Below are positions 42,234 to 51,701 of a DNA stretch of 51,823 nucleotides, one piece after another. Location of the stretch: positions 1 through 51,823 of the forward strand of contig JAGVOW010000035.1 of NCBI GenBank assembly GCA_020052515.1, given 5' to 3'. The translations under genes and the position numbers were made by a program. This DNA comes from Brevinematales bacterium. Its GTDB lineage: Bacteria; Spirochaetota; Brevinematia; Brevinematales; JAOACQ01. The notes under the pieces are model-generated. The model saw only the letters and a list, made by a program, of their open reading frames with translations, searched no databases and was not told the DNA's origin. Each line of letters starts with the position of its first letter. Position 1 is the stretch's first letter.

Positions 42234-45200
42234 AACCAATAACCTTTAATATTTGGAAATTTTAAAATTTGATCCATCAACACGGTTGAATAACGAACGC
42301 GAAATTTGTCCGAAGCCAGAATCGTCTGGCTTTCTTTATGATTTACAATATGAAACACAAGCTGAATCATTCCCCGGGATTGGTCGGAAAGGGCTGTTTC
42401 TCTCAAATTACCCAGGTGTTTCCGGGCCTCTTCAACAGAATAGCCTTCATCCAGACAAATATGAAGCTGGGTAAATTTCTCATCCCTGATAGACTCAAGC
42501 GGCTTGATTCCCGCGACTTCGTACTGAATACCGTTCTTCCCCTCTGATAAAACCAGCTTCGCCGCCACAAAGTGATTTTCCACTATCTGATTCTGAAACT
42601 GCTCGTATTTTTCAGAAAACAGATACAGCTTAAAACTATCCAATCCATTGTCAATAGAAAAAATAACATAATTCTTTTTATTATTAGCCACCTTTATCGT
42701 GACTTCGCGGATAAAGCCCCACACCAAAACTCCTGTCCCAATTTTTAACCGGTTGATCAATTCTTTCGTACAGGAAGAAATCTTCCCAAATTGATTGGAA
42801 TGATGAGAAAAAAGCTTGCCGCTCAAGTAAAAACCAAAAAGAGAAACCTCGTTTTGAAAATCATCTTTTAAAGAAAGAGGCGGAACGTTTCTCTGGATAT
42901 GAATTTCTTCTTCTCCCTGCGTGCCGAAAAAAAGCCCAATCTGCCCTAATTTTTTATCCTTTTCCCGCTTCTGTTTTTGCACAATCAGCCCATCGAGATT
43001 GTAAAGCAGGATCGCTTTTTCCTGAAGACAGTCTTTTTGTGAAAAGAAAGCATCAAAACACCCCGCCTTGATCAAAATTTCCACGGCGCCTTTTTTAAAC
43101 TCCGCGTATTTTATCATCCGGTTAATAAAATCATCAAAAGAGTGAAATTGCCCCCCTATTTCCCTTTCTTCAACCACCGCTCCGGCAATACCCTCACCAA
43201 AACCCTTTATTCCGCCGAAGCCGAAAACAATCAAATCTTTTTTACTTTCCTGTATTTCCTTAAATTCCCATAAACTCAAATTGATGTCCGGCGGAACAAT
43301 CTGAATCCCCCTGGAAGCCGCTTCCTGGCTATAGGCCCTCACATTATCCGTATCGCTCATATTCAACGTTAAAAGAGAAGCCATAAATTCAAGAGGATAA
43401 TGCGTTTTCAAATAAGCGATCTGATAAGCCAAAACGGCGTAAGCGGCCGAATGTGATTTATTGAAGGCATAATTTGAAAAAGGCACCAGAATATCAAATA
43501 TTTTTTCCGCCAGTTCTTTTGAATAACCCCTCGAAACCGAGCCCTCTATCCACTCCGGGCGAATTTTATCGAGCTCTTCGGGTTTTTTTTTGGCCATCAT
43601 TCTGCGCACGACATCGGCTTTTCCCAGCGAAAAGCCTGCCAAGACCTGCGCTATCTGCATTACCTGTTCCTGATAGACTATCACCCCGTAGGTGGCTTTT
43701 AAGATCGGCTCCAGATTCTGGTGAAAACAATCGATCTTTTCCCTTCCCTGTTTGCGGGCGATAAAAGAGGGGATATTGTCCATTGGGCCAGGCCGGTAGA
43801 GCGCATTCATAGCGATTAAATCTTCCACGCAAGTAGGCTTGAGCTGTTTCAAATACTCCGTCATCCCGGCGGATTCAAATTGGAAAATACCCATTGTTTC
43901 ACCCTTCCAGAAAAGCTCAAAGACTTCGCGGTCATCCATCGCGATAGCGGAAAGATCAATTTTAACATTATGGTTTCGGCGGATTTTCGCCAGGCTGTCT
44001 TTAATCATGGTCAGGTTCGAAAGCCCCAGGATATCCATTTTGAGAAGCCCATTTTTCTCGAGATACTCGCCTTCAAACTGTGTAGAAACCAATCCGCTGC
44101 TGACATCCCGATAAAGAGGTACAATTTCGCTTAAATCTATATCTGAAATAATTAAGCCTGAAGCATGCGTGCCAATATTGCGGATTGTTCCATCTAAACT
44201 AATCGAGTCCGCTATCCAATCCTTTTCAAGCGGTGTTCCTTTTTCTCTTAAAACTTTTAATTCCGGAATTTTCTCCACTACTTCAGAAAGTTCCTCATTC
44301 GCGGTTTTATTGTCAATAAGTTTGGTAATCCGGTTCACGTTTTCCAGAGGAATCGCCAGCACTCTGCCGACATCTTTTAAAGCCGCCCTTGATTTCATCA
44401 CTCCAAAAGTAATGATATCAGCGGTTTTGTCATAGCCGTATTTAGCGCGGATGTATTCCTTTACCTCGTCCCTTCTATCATCCTGAAAGTCCACGTCAAT
44501 ATCAGGCATGCTAATTCTCTCTGGATTGAGAAAACGCTCGAACAGAAGTCCATACTGAATAGGATCTACATCGGTAATTCCCAGTGAATAAGAAATAAGC
44601 GCGCCTGCCGCGGAACCTCTTCCAGGACCTACCAGAATACCTGTTTCTTTGGCGTAATTTACAAAGTCGGAAACAATAAGAAAATAATTGGAAAAACCCA
44701 TTTTCTTTATGAGGTCTATTTCTAAAAGAAGCCTCTCCTGATAGGTTTCTTCTGGCTTACCCGCAAATCTTTTACTGAGTCCTTCCTGACAAAGAAAAGA
44801 GAGAAAACTATCCGCTGTTTCTCCTTCTGGAAGCCTAAAAAGCGGGGTATGTTTTCCAAATTTCAAATCCACATCGCACATTTCGGCAATTTTTCTCGTG
44901 CAGGAAAGCGCCTCTGGAATGCCGGAAAAAAGTTTCTCCATTTCTTCCGGCGACTTAAGATAAAAATCATCGTTGGCAAAGCGGTAGCGGCCTGGATCAC
45001 TCAGAATATTTTTATCCCGAATAGCAAAGACAATTTCCTGAAGTTTTGAGTCTTCTTTGCGAATATAATGCGCGTCGCAACTCGCGGCAACGCCCAAACC
45101 CATTTTTTGTGAAATCTGGAGCAACTTTTTTGAAACAATGTGCTCTTCCGGTAAATTGTGGTTTTGTATTTCCAGAAAAAAATTTTCTCTTCCAAAAGTT

Positions 45201-45685
45201 TCGACGTACCAATCCAGGGCTTTTTGAAGCTCCTCTTCTTTCTCGGCAAGAATCAAACGGGGTATTTCTCCGCTTAAGCAGGCGGTCAAAACCACCAGGC
45301 CTTCGGAATATTCACGCAGGACTTCTTTATCAATTCTCGGCTTTGAGTAAAAACCCTCCAGATAGCCTATAGAACAAAGCTTGATCAGGTTTCTATAACC
45401 CGCTTCATTCTTTGCCAGAAGGACTATGTGGTAATACTTCTCTTCTTTATTTTTTTCAAAGCGGCTTTTTGGCGCGATATAAAGTTCTGCCCCGTAGATC
45501 GGCTTTATTCCGGCAGTTTTACATTCTTTCTGAAATTCCATTACGCCAAACAAATTGCCATGGTCAGTCAAAGCTACTGTATTCTGTCCGAAAATCTTTG
45601 CTTTTTCAACCAATTCATTGATTTTAATAATTCCATCCAGGACGCTGTAATGAGAATGGACGTGGAGGTGGATAAAATCGGACAT
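42227..45685 (-). CDS. dnaE: DNA polymerase III alpha subunit
   Basis: The replicative polymerase, 1,152 residues, normal for DnaE1. The PHP domain keeps its metal His residues (HLHVHSHYS, His6, His8, His10), so it may have phosphoesterase or proofreading activity. The catalytic Asp residues are in PDIDVDF (Asp395, 397, 399), with GPGRGSAAG upstream and the fingers/HhH region following. The C-terminal OB domain is present (TGVLVWGFIREVTIKV). The extreme C-terminus NIKGYWFY resembles no beta-clamp motif that I can name. GGGGAAA precedes the ATG. The 3' end overlaps ruvB tail to tail. Confidence 0.97.
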   Translation of the reverse strand: MSDFIHLHVHSHYSVLDGIIKINELVEKAKIFGQNTVALTDHGNLFGVMEFQKECKTAGIKPIYGAELYIAPKSRFEKNKEEKYYHIVLLAKNEAGYRNLIKLCSIGYLEGFYSKPRIDKEVLREYSEGLVVLTACLSGEIPRLILAEKEEELQKALDWYVETFGRENFFLEIQNHNLPEEHIVSKKLLQISQKMGLGVAASCDAHYIRKEDSKLQEIVFAIRDKNILSDPGRYRFANDDFYLKSPEEMEKLFSGIPEALSCTRKIAEMCDVDLKFGKHTPLFRLPEGETADSFLSFLCQEGLSKRFAGKPEETYQERLLLEIDLIKKMGFSNYFLIVSDFVNYAKETGILVGPGRGSAAGALISYSLGITDVDPIQYGLLFERFLNPERISMPDIDVDFQDDRRDEVKEYIRAKYGYDKTADIITFGVMKSRAALKDVGRVLAIPLENVNRITKLIDNKTANEELSEVVEKIPELKVLREKGTPLEKDWIADSISLDGTIRNIGTHASGLIISDIDLSEIVPLYRDVSSGLVSTQFEGEYLEKNGLLKMDILGLSNLTMIKDSLAKIRRNHNVKIDLSAIAMDDREVFELFWKGETMGIFQFESAGMTEYLKQLKPTCVEDLIAMNALYRPGPMDNIPSFIARKQGREKIDCFHQNLEPILKATYGVIVYQEQVMQIAQVLAGFSLGKADVVRRMMAKKKPEELDKIRPEWIEGSVSRGYSKELAEKIFDILVPFSNYAFNKSHSAAYAVLAYQIAYLKTHYPLEFMASLLTLNMSDTDNVRAYSQEAASRGIQIVPPDINLSLWEFKEIQESKKDLIVFGFGGIKGFGEGIAGAVVEEREIGGQFHSFDDFINRMIKYAEFKKGAVEILIKAGCFDAFFSQKDCLQEKAILLYNLDGLIVQKQKREKDKKLGQIGLFFGTQGEEEIHIQRNVPPLSLKDDFQNEVSLFGFYLSGKLFSHHSNQFGKISSCTKELINRLKIGTGVLVWGFIREVTIKVANNKKNYVIFSIDNGLDSFKLYLFSEKYEQFQNQIVENHFVAAKLVLSEGKNGIQYEVAGIKPLESIRDEKFTQLHICLDEGYSVEEARKHLGNLRETALSDQSRGMIQLVFHIVNHKESQTILASDKFRVRYSTVLMDQILKFPNIKGYWFY

Positions 45686-45738
45686 ATTTTCCCCTATTTG
45701 AAATTATTATAAAGTAAAATGCCTTTTTTGGCAAAATT

Positions 45739-45756
45739 CCCCCTTTTCAAAGGGGG
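45739..45756. repeat. C-run/G-run hairpin, single arm
   Basis: The sequence cccccttttcaaaggggg folds as an eight-pair stem with a two-base loop. Its flanks (ttccccctt) match one arm of the element at 13667-13768. It lies in the leader region between the divergent dnaE and diguanylate cyclase genes. Confidence 0.55.
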
Positions 45757-45824
45757 AGTTAGAGTCTATTTATTAGCCGCGCTATAACCCTGCAAAAAAT
45801 AGTAAAATATCTCCCCCATTCTCT

Positions 45825-45853
45825 TTGCAAAAATTTTAAGTTTTCTTTAAAAT
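45825..45853 (+). promoter_or_regulatory. Promoter of the GGDEF-PilZ gene
   Basis: TTGCAA (45825-45830), a 17-base spacer and TAAAAT (45848-45853). The predicted start near 45860 leaves a leader of about 38 bases. Confidence 0.65.
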
Positions 45854-45897
45854 AAACTGTGTTTTTTTGTTGAAATTTCAAAAAGTTGGAGAGTCCT

Positions 45898-47082
45898 ATG
45901 AGTCTGACAGACTATCAGGAAAAGTTAAAAGAGCAAGTCATTGCCCTTCTCTCTTCTGAGGATGAATACAATCGATCCTATTTTCTGGCTCAGGTGGAAG
46001 AAATATACAAAAAAAGCAAAGACAACTTTTTTTCCCAGCTATTAGAGCTTTTTGTTCATCTGCAGTTTAAGGAAGACGAGGCTATACAACACTGGAGAAA
46101 GCTCATAGAACAGAGCTGCATATTATCAGAAGCTTTAAATCGTGACATTGGCTTAAGAGTAGCCATGCTTGATTATTTTTTTAATTTGAACAAACTTTTA
46201 TCCAACCCAATGCTCATTGAAATCCATGTTTTTAAGCAGACGGAAAAGATGGCAATGATTGACGGCTTGACCGGGATTTTTAACCGGCGTTATATGGATA
46301 TAGCCTTGAAGAAAGAATTCAACCGCAGCTTCCGGTACAATAAAGAATTGTCTATTATTATTCTGGATATTGATAATTTTAAGATACTAAATGATACCCG
46401 CGGACATATGTTTGGCGATACTGTTCTGCGTGAATTATCGGATTTTCTTAAAAAATTGGTGCGTGAAGAAGACATTCTCTGCCGGTATGGCGGGGAAGAG
46501 TTTTTGATTATTCTTCCGGAAACTTCTATTCAAGGCTCGTTGATATTCGCGGAAAGAATTAAGGGAAAAATGCACGAAATTAATTTCTTTAACAAGAATT
46601 CGATCACGGTAAGCGGCGGTGTTTCCAATTACCCCTATTCCGGGAAGACCATCAGTGATCTGCTCAATGGAGCTGATCGGGCTCTTTACCAGGCGAAGTT
46701 TTCCGGAAAGGACCAGATGGCCGCTTGCGATGAAGACAGAAGGAAATTTGACCGCTTCGACCAGGCCTGGTGTTTTAGTTTTTCTATAGCCAGCGATGAA
46801 AAAGACACTAAAAAAAGCAAAGAAATCCTCGTTCATAATGTCTCTCTGGGCGGCGTGCGTTTTCAGACAAATCAAAGGCTGGAACTGGATACTCAGTTAA
46901 ATTTACAAATCCGGTTAACTGAAAAAAACAGCGCACCTATAACTATACCTGGAAAAGTTATCTGGGCTAGAAAAACCGAAGAAGATGGATTTACTTATGG
47001 CGTTGTTTTTCAAGATTTAACCGCCGCTCAAATAGAACGTTTAAAGATTTGCCTGCCAGCCAGCTACCTCTACACTTTCTAA
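45898..47082 (+). CDS. Diguanylate cyclase with C-terminal PilZ domain
   Basis: The ATG at 45898 has GGAGA seven bases upstream; the in-frame TTG four codons earlier overlaps that site. The 394-residue protein has a helical N-terminal part (1-115), a GGDEF domain (about 115-275) with DGLTGIFNRR, the active site GGEEF (198-202) and an intact inhibitory I-site R-E-E-D (Arg189, Asp192), and a C-terminal PilZ domain (about 280-394) with RRKFDRF and NVSLGG, the two parts of the c-di-GMP binding signature. It should make c-di-GMP and also bind its product, giving two layers of feedback. It has no membrane segment. The flippase gene follows by 22 bases, which suggests c-di-GMP control linked to surface polysaccharide. 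Confidence 0.9.
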   Translation: MSLTDYQEKLKEQVIALLSSEDEYNRSYFLAQVEEIYKKSKDNFFSQLLELFVHLQFKEDEAIQHWRKLIEQSCILSEALNRDIGLRVAMLDYFFNLNKLLSNPMLIEIHVFKQTEKMAMIDGLTGIFNRRYMDIALKKEFNRSFRYNKELSIIILDIDNFKILNDTRGHMFGDTVLRELSDFLKKLVREEDILCRYGGEEFLIILPETSIQGSLIFAERIKGKMHEINFFNKNSITVSGGVSNYPYSGKTISDLLNGADRALYQAKFSGKDQMAACDEDRRKFDRFDQAWCFSFSIASDEKDTKKSKEILVHNVSLGGVRFQTNQRLELDTQLNLQIRLTEKNSAPITIPGKVIWARKTEEDGFTYGVVFQDLTAAQIERLKICLPASYLYTF

Positions 47083-47104
47083 TCAGCATAAATAAGGAAC
47101 AAGG

Positions 47105-48325
47105 ATGAAAAACGGTTTTGCGAAAAATACGCTTTACAGCATGGCAGGGTTTGGCATATTGGTCATTTCTAATTTTGTCTTCAATGCCTTGACAGCCCGG
47201 TGGTTGGGCGCTTCTAATTATGGGATCTTCACCTCTTTTTTTTACCTTTTACTGGGTTTTTCCCAGCCGAATAATTCCCTACAGCTCGCGACGGCAAAAT
47301 ATTCCGCGCTTGAAAACAAAAGCTTGCCGGAAACTTTAAGCAAAGTATCTTCGACATTATGGCTATTCGCTCTGGTTCTGTTTTCTTTTTTTGCAGCTAT
47401 TTCACCCTTTTTAAAAGAGCTTTTTAATCTTCCCAGCGTCTTTGATGTTTTTATCGGCGGCGGTGTAGTTGCTTTCTGGCTGGTTCTAGCCGGATTTAGA
47501 GGGGTTTATCAAGGAAAGCTAAATTTCTTTGCATATGGTTTAAACATGGGTTTGGAAGGGTTGATCCGGGCTGCTCTGGGAATAGGCCTTATTTTACTTG
47601 GTTTTGGGATCAGAGGAGCGTTTGGCGCTTCTATTCTTGGCAGCTCAATAGCTATATTGCTCTTGTTTTTTAGCTTCTCCGGCTTTCGGTTCAAAAAAAT
47701 CAGCTTCTTTAAAATAGAAAAAAAAATCGCAGTAGAATTCATAAAAGGATGCGCGATTCTGCTTCCTTTTGGAATCATTACCGGGCTTGATTTGACTATG
47801 GTTCAAACCATTATTAAAGGCGCTGAAAGCGGTTATATCTCCACATGTGGTATCTACGGCAAAAACTTTATCACTATTTCTCTTCTTTTCGCGAATCTTG
47901 TCTATACTTACGCTCTGAAACACCGGGAAAAAACTTTGTGGATTGGGATAGGGTTATCCAGTCTTTTGTTTATTATGGCTACAATTTTTTCTCTTTTCTT
48001 TGGAGATTGGCTAATTTTACTGATCCAGGGACAGGATTTCCTGCCCGCCGGGCAGTTTTTACCCCTTTACATTCTTGCATCACTCCCCTTAGGCATTATG
48101 CAGAATCTGATCAGTTTCGCGATCGCGAAAGAAATAAAAGCGGCATCTTTATTTGTATGGATTGCTTTGATTTGCCTGGCTATCATTTATTACTTTACCT
48201 TAAAATCCTTACCGATAGAAACTTTCTTATGGATTATGATGCTGTCTACCGCTTTGATGGATATCATTTTGCTGATCATCATCAAGAGTTTTCGACCGCC
48301 AAAGGGCAGGTTGTCGATAAATTAA
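47105..48325 (+). CDS. Wzx/MATE-like polysaccharide flippase
   Basis: A 406-residue, very hydrophobic protein with about 12 membrane helices. The N-terminus ALTARWLGASNYGIFTSFFY matches the polysaccharide-biosynthesis (Wzx/RfbX/MurJ superfamily) signature, with a second typical region near LNFFAYGLNMGLEGLIRA. These proteins flip undecaprenyl-linked saccharides across the inner membrane. No glycosyltransferase is adjacent. An AAGGA-type ribosome binding site precedes the ATG. Likely co-transcribed with the diguanylate cyclase gene upstream. It is followed by an inverted repeat that may end the transcript. Confidence 0.85.
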   Translation: MKNGFAKNTLYSMAGFGILVISNFVFNALTARWLGASNYGIFTSFFYLLLGFSQPNNSLQLATAKYSALENKSLPETLSKVSSTLWLFALVLFSFFAAISPFLKELFNLPSVFDVFIGGGVVAFWLVLAGFRGVYQGKLNFFAYGLNMGLEGLIRAALGIGLILLGFGIRGAFGASILGSSIAILLLFFSFSGFRFKKISFFKIEKKIAVEFIKGCAILLPFGIITGLDLTMVQTIIKGAESGYISTCGIYGKNFITISLLFANLVYTYALKHREKTLWIGIGLSSLLFIMATIFSLFFGDWLILLIQGQDFLPAGQFLPLYILASLPLGIMQNLISFAIAKEIKAASLFVWIALICLAIIYYFTLKSLPIETFLWIMMLSTALMDIILLIIIKSFRPPKGRLSIN

Positions 48326-48327
48326 AA

Positions 48328-48384
48328 TGTAGTCGCAAGCTTTAGCTTGCGTTTGATTTACGCGGGCTAAAGCCCGCGGCTACA
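48328..48384. repeat. Inverted repeat pair tgtagycgc..gcttt..agc
   Basis: Two 24-base arms (48328-48351 and 48361-48384) are inverted copies with five differences, all transitions. Each arm is itself a hairpin (gcaagct tt agcttgc; cgcgggct aa agcccgcg), and changes within an arm are compensated. The element lies between the convergent flippase and lptB genes, so it may also act as a two-way mRNA end. Similar tgtagccgcgggc repeats are common in metagenome-derived genomes, to my knowledge. Confidence 0.75.
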
Positions 48385-48407
48385 GCAGGATTGATGAGGC
48401 GCGAATG

Positions 48408-49172
48408 CTACATCGTAAAGTCACGGCCAAGATAGATTCTGCGGGCTTCTTCATGACTGATCAACTCTTTTGAACTTCCGCTCACCAATATTTTACCTTC
48501 ATGGATAATATAGGCCCGGTCAGTGATTTTGAGAGTCTCTCTCACATTATGGTCAGTAATCAAAATCCCAAGGCCTCTCTTATCTTTTAAATGAAGGATG
48601 ATTTTTTGAATATCAGCTATCGCAATTGGGTCAATACCGGTAAAAGGCTCATCCAGAAGTAAAAAATCCGGCCTGATAGAAAGAATCCGGGCCACCTCTG
48701 TCCTTCTTTTTTCGCCGCCGGAAAGCGTGTACGCCATTTGTTTTCGAATCTTATCCAGCCCCAATTCCAGCAAAAGCTCGTTCGTTATTTGTTCTATTTC
48801 GTCCTTCTCTTTTCCCTGAAGCTCCAGCACAGTTTTGATGTTATCTTCCACCGTTAATTTTCTGAAAATAGACATTTCCTGCGGAAGATACCCTATCCCC
48901 ATCCTTGCCCTTTTATACATGGGGTACGAAGCAATATTTTCACCGTTGAGCATTACCTGGCCCGCATTTGGTTTGACCAGGCCCACTATCATATAAAAAG
49001 TCGTGGTTTTACCAGCGCCATTCGGCCCCAAAAGCCCTACTACCTCACCCTTATTAACATGAAAACTCACGCCATTCACAACTTTTTTTTGTTTATAGTT
49101 TTTTGCTAAATTGTCCGCGACAATCCCATTTTTCTCAAATTTTTTAACATCTTCACTCTGGAGTATTTGCAT
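48408..49172 (-). CDS. lptB: LPS export ABC transporter ATPase LptB
   Basis: The ATPase of the LptB2FG complex that extracts LPS from the inner membrane. The 254-residue protein has Walker A GPNGAGKTT (Lys55), signature LSGGEKRRTEVAR (150-162), Walker B LLLDEPFTGIDP (Asp174, Glu175) and the LptB-type GIGYLPQEMSIFRKLTVEDN. The N-terminus is about 15 residues longer than in E. coli. GGAGAA precedes the ATG. It is third in the ctpA-accD-lptB run, 20 bases after accD; lptF, lptG and lptC are not in the window. Its presence supports an LPS-bearing outer membrane. Confidence 0.93.
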   Translation of the reverse strand: MQILQSEDVKKFEKNGIVADNLAKNYKQKKVVNGVSFHVNKGEVVGLLGPNGAGKTTTFYMIVGLVKPNAGQVMLNGENIASYPMYKRARMGIGYLPQEMSIFRKLTVEDNIKTVLELQGKEKDEIEQITNELLLELGLDKIRKQMAYTLSGGEKRRTEVARILSIRPDFLLLDEPFTGIDPIAIADIQKIILHLKDKRGLGILITDHNVRETLKITDRAYIIHEGKILVSGSSKELISHEEARRIYLGRDFTM

Positions 49173-49192
49173 TTATTTTCTCCAATCAAAAC

Positions 49193-50035
49193 CTATTTAG
49201 AAAGATAATTAATAAGAAAAGATAAAATATTTTTCAATTCCTTTCTTTCAGCGACCATATCCACAAATCCATGCTCCAACAAAAATTCCGCTGTTTGAAA
49301 ATCCGGCGGCAACTTTTGCTTCATGGACTGCTCTATCACTCGAGGCCCCGCAAAGCCTATAAAAGCGCCCCTTTCCGCGATATTTAAATCGCCCAGCATC
49401 GCAAAAGACGCTGTCACACCGCCTGATGTAGGGTTAGTCATAACTGAAAGATAAAGCCCGTCGGCATCACTCAATTTTTTCAAAGCCGCGGAAGTCTTTG
49501 CCATCTGCATTAAAGAAAGAATGCCTTCATGCATTCTCGCTCCGCCGGAGGAAGAAACAATAATAAGCGGCCTCTTGTTTTTTAAAGCGGACTCAATCGA
49601 AAGCGTAATTTTTTCCCCTACAACTGAACCCATGCTCCCGCCGAAGAAAGAAAAATCCATTACCGCTATTTCGACGCTTTTTCCACTCAGCTCGCCATAG
49701 CCTGTCACCACAGCTTCTTTGAGTTTTGTTTTATCCATCGTTCTTTTTAATTTATCCGAATAAGCGGAATCTCCGTCATGAAAATGAAGGGTATCTACGC
49801 TCACCAGATCATTAAATGTTTCCACAAAAGTCCCCGCGTCAATGAGCGTCTGAATCCGGTCAAAAGCATTCAGCCTATCATGATAACCGCAATGGTTGCA
49901 GACATGAAGGTTTTCCTCCCAATCTTTATTATAAACAATTGAATTACATTCCGGGCATTTTCTCCATAAGCCCTCATTAATTTTCACATTTTCGCTTTTT
50001 TTAACGCTGTATCTCGGCTTCGTTAGCCAGGCCAT
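49193..50035 (-). CDS. accD: Acetyl-CoA carboxylase carboxyltransferase subunit beta
   Basis: AccD and AccA transfer the carboxyl group from biotin to acetyl-CoA, the first step of fatty acid synthesis. The start at 50035 gives MAWLTKPRYSVKKS, preceded by a purine-rich GGGGGAAAG stretch, and 280 residues, the family norm; the longest frame adds 27 residues that overlap ctpA. The N-terminal zinc ribbon is intact (Cys27, Cys30, Cys46, Cys49), and the crotonase-like core has SSGGARMHEG and NPTSGGVTASFAMLGD. Located 19 bases after ctpA. Confidence 0.95.
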   Translation of the reverse strand: MAWLTKPRYSVKKSENVKINEGLWRKCPECNSIVYNKDWEENLHVCNHCGYHDRLNAFDRIQTLIDAGTFVETFNDLVSVDTLHFHDGDSAYSDKLKRTMDKTKLKEAVVTGYGELSGKSVEIAVMDFSFFGGSMGSVVGEKITLSIESALKNKRPLIIVSSSGGARMHEGILSLMQMAKTSAALKKLSDADGLYLSVMTNPTSGGVTASFAMLGDLNIAERGAFIGFAGPRVIEQSMKQKLPPDFQTAEFLLEHGFVDMVAERKELKNILSFLINYLSK

Positions 50036-50054
50036 ACCCACTTTCCCCCTCTTC

Positions 50055-51545
50055 TTATTTGGCTTCTTTATAAACTTTAAAAGGTTTTTTGTATTGCGGA
50101 TAATTATCCAGCACATCCAGAGCCTTTGTTAATTGATTGTCAAATTCACTGTCATAAACTACCGGCAGCGAAGATTCGCTCTTTTTCATTTTAATCATCC
50201 ATTCCAGCGATTTTTTGCCGACCTTATAACCCCTTTCCTGCAAACTTTTTTGAAATTCTAAAACCTTCGCTTCGTCATAATTAGGGCTTTGAGCCAAAAA
50301 TTCCTTAATAAAATTGGTGGTTTGTATTTTTACTAAAGCGTTCTTTTCTTCGTCATTGATCATGTCATACCACATTTTTTCTTCCACATCCGGAGAAAGG
50401 CCTTTTTTGTCAATCGATCTTCCAGCGGGAGTAAAATATTTCGCTACCGTAAACTTGATCTGCGAGCCATCGTCCTGGAATGGGTATGTCTTCTGCACAG
50501 AGCCCTTTCCAAAACTTTTCATCCCTACCAGCACCGCTCTGCCTGAATCCTGCATCGCTCCGGCGAATATCTCGCTCGCGCTCGCGCTTCCTTGATTAAT
50601 CATAACAACCATCGGCAGGTCTTTAGAAACAAATGTGTTTTCCAGGGCCGCTGTATAATCCGCGTTATTTTCCGGCTGACGGCCGCGCGTATAAACAATC
50701 AGCCCTTCATCCAGAAAGTCATCCGCGCAATTTACCACCACATTCAGAAGCCCGCCCGGATTATTCCTTAAATCAACAATTAAACCGTCAATCTGCTTAT
50801 CCAGAACGCCCTTCAGCTGAGTCTTAAACTCTTCGCCTGTCGGCATACTGAATTCCAGCATTTTTACATAGCCGTAAGTTTTATTGCCTTTTTTTATCAC
50901 ATCCGACTTAACTGTTTTGAGTTTGATTTCCTCTCTCTTCAGCGGGACTTTGAAAGGCTCATTGATGCTCTCCCGTACAATAGTAATAGTAACCTTAGTA
51001 CCTGGCTTGCCGCGAAGCTTATTCATCGCTTCCTTCACGGAAATACCCTTCGTAGTAATATCATCAATCTCGATAATTTTATCGCCCGGTTTGATCCCGG
51101 CCCTCCAGGCGGGCGTGTCTTCTATAGGAGAAACCACGGTCAGCCAGCTGTCGCGAATATCAATCTGGATTCCCAACCCGCCGAAACTTCCCGCCATTTC
51201 AATATTAAACTCTTTGGAAATAGAAGGATCCATAAATGTTGTGTAAGGATCTTCCAGATTTTCCAGCATTCCTTTGATCGCTCCATAAATTAACTTCTTC
51301 GCGGTCACCTCATCTTTATTATAAAATTCGCGCTTAATCACGTTATAGGCCTCGCGAAACATAGGAAAATACTTAAAATAGTTGTCATCTTCCGGATCAG
51401 GGATTTCGGTAGAATTCGTCGATAAAGTCTGCGCGTAAACACTGGAATTAAAAACAAAAAATTTAGAAACAGTCAAAAAGCTGATCCCAAAAATAAACCC
51501 CACCAGAAACACAATTAAAACGGTCAATTTTTTAGACTGATTCAT
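50055..51545 (-). CDS. ctpA: C-terminal processing peptidase (S41 family, PDZ)
   Basis: A periplasmic serine protease of 496 residues. An N-terminal membrane helix (about 7-28) anchors it. A PDZ domain (about 100-190: GSFGGLGIQIDI, GIKPGDKIIEIDD) is followed by the S41 protease domain with the GSASASEIF serine motif (319-327) and the general base Lys347 in SFGKGSVQ. A 110-residue helical C-terminal extension follows. Family members trim the C-termini of envelope proteins and peptidoglycan hydrolases. GGGGAG lies before the ATG; the promoter is at 51590-51618. First gene of the ctpA-accD-lptB run. Confidence 0.93.
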   Translation of the reverse strand: MNQSKKLTVLIVFLVGFIFGISFLTVSKFFVFNSSVYAQTLSTNSTEIPDPEDDNYFKYFPMFREAYNVIKREFYNKDEVTAKKLIYGAIKGMLENLEDPYTTFMDPSISKEFNIEMAGSFGGLGIQIDIRDSWLTVVSPIEDTPAWRAGIKPGDKIIEIDDITTKGISVKEAMNKLRGKPGTKVTITIVRESINEPFKVPLKREEIKLKTVKSDVIKKGNKTYGYVKMLEFSMPTGEEFKTQLKGVLDKQIDGLIVDLRNNPGGLLNVVVNCADDFLDEGLIVYTRGRQPENNADYTAALENTFVSKDLPMVVMINQGSASASEIFAGAMQDSGRAVLVGMKSFGKGSVQKTYPFQDDGSQIKFTVAKYFTPAGRSIDKKGLSPDVEEKMWYDMINDEEKNALVKIQTTNFIKEFLAQSPNYDEAKVLEFQKSLQERGYKVGKKSLEWMIKMKKSESSLPVVYDSEFDNQLTKALDVLDNYPQYKKPFKVYKEAK

Positions 51546-51589
51546 ACCACTACTCCCCTGTTTTATTAAAATAAAAAATCACTGTTTAT

Positions 51590-51618
51590 ATTATAGGCTA
51601 TTATTCTATTCTATACAA
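51590..51618 (-). promoter_or_regulatory. Promoter of ctpA-accD-lptB
   Basis: On the minus strand TTGTAT (51618-51613), a 17-base spacer and TATAAT (51595-51590). The predicted start near 51583 gives a leader of about 38 bases. Confidence 0.7.
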
Positions 51619-51701
51619 ATTTTTAAGTTGTAAAATCACCTGTTATAAAACAATAAAAAAATCCTTGCGGATTTAAGAGTTTGTGGTAGAATAATAGCGC
51701 C

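Noticed and set aside
46435-46875. Minus-strand open frame of about 146 codons
   Set aside because: Antisense to the GGDEF domain, with no ribosome binding site and no protein family pattern.
47845-48345. Plus-strand open frame of about 166 codons overlapping the flippase end
   Set aside because: It is a +1 frame of the flippase gene with unlikely composition and no start signal.
48328-48384. tRNA or other structured RNA gene
   Set aside because: The two hairpins are inverted copies of each other with no cloverleaf or conserved RNA motif.
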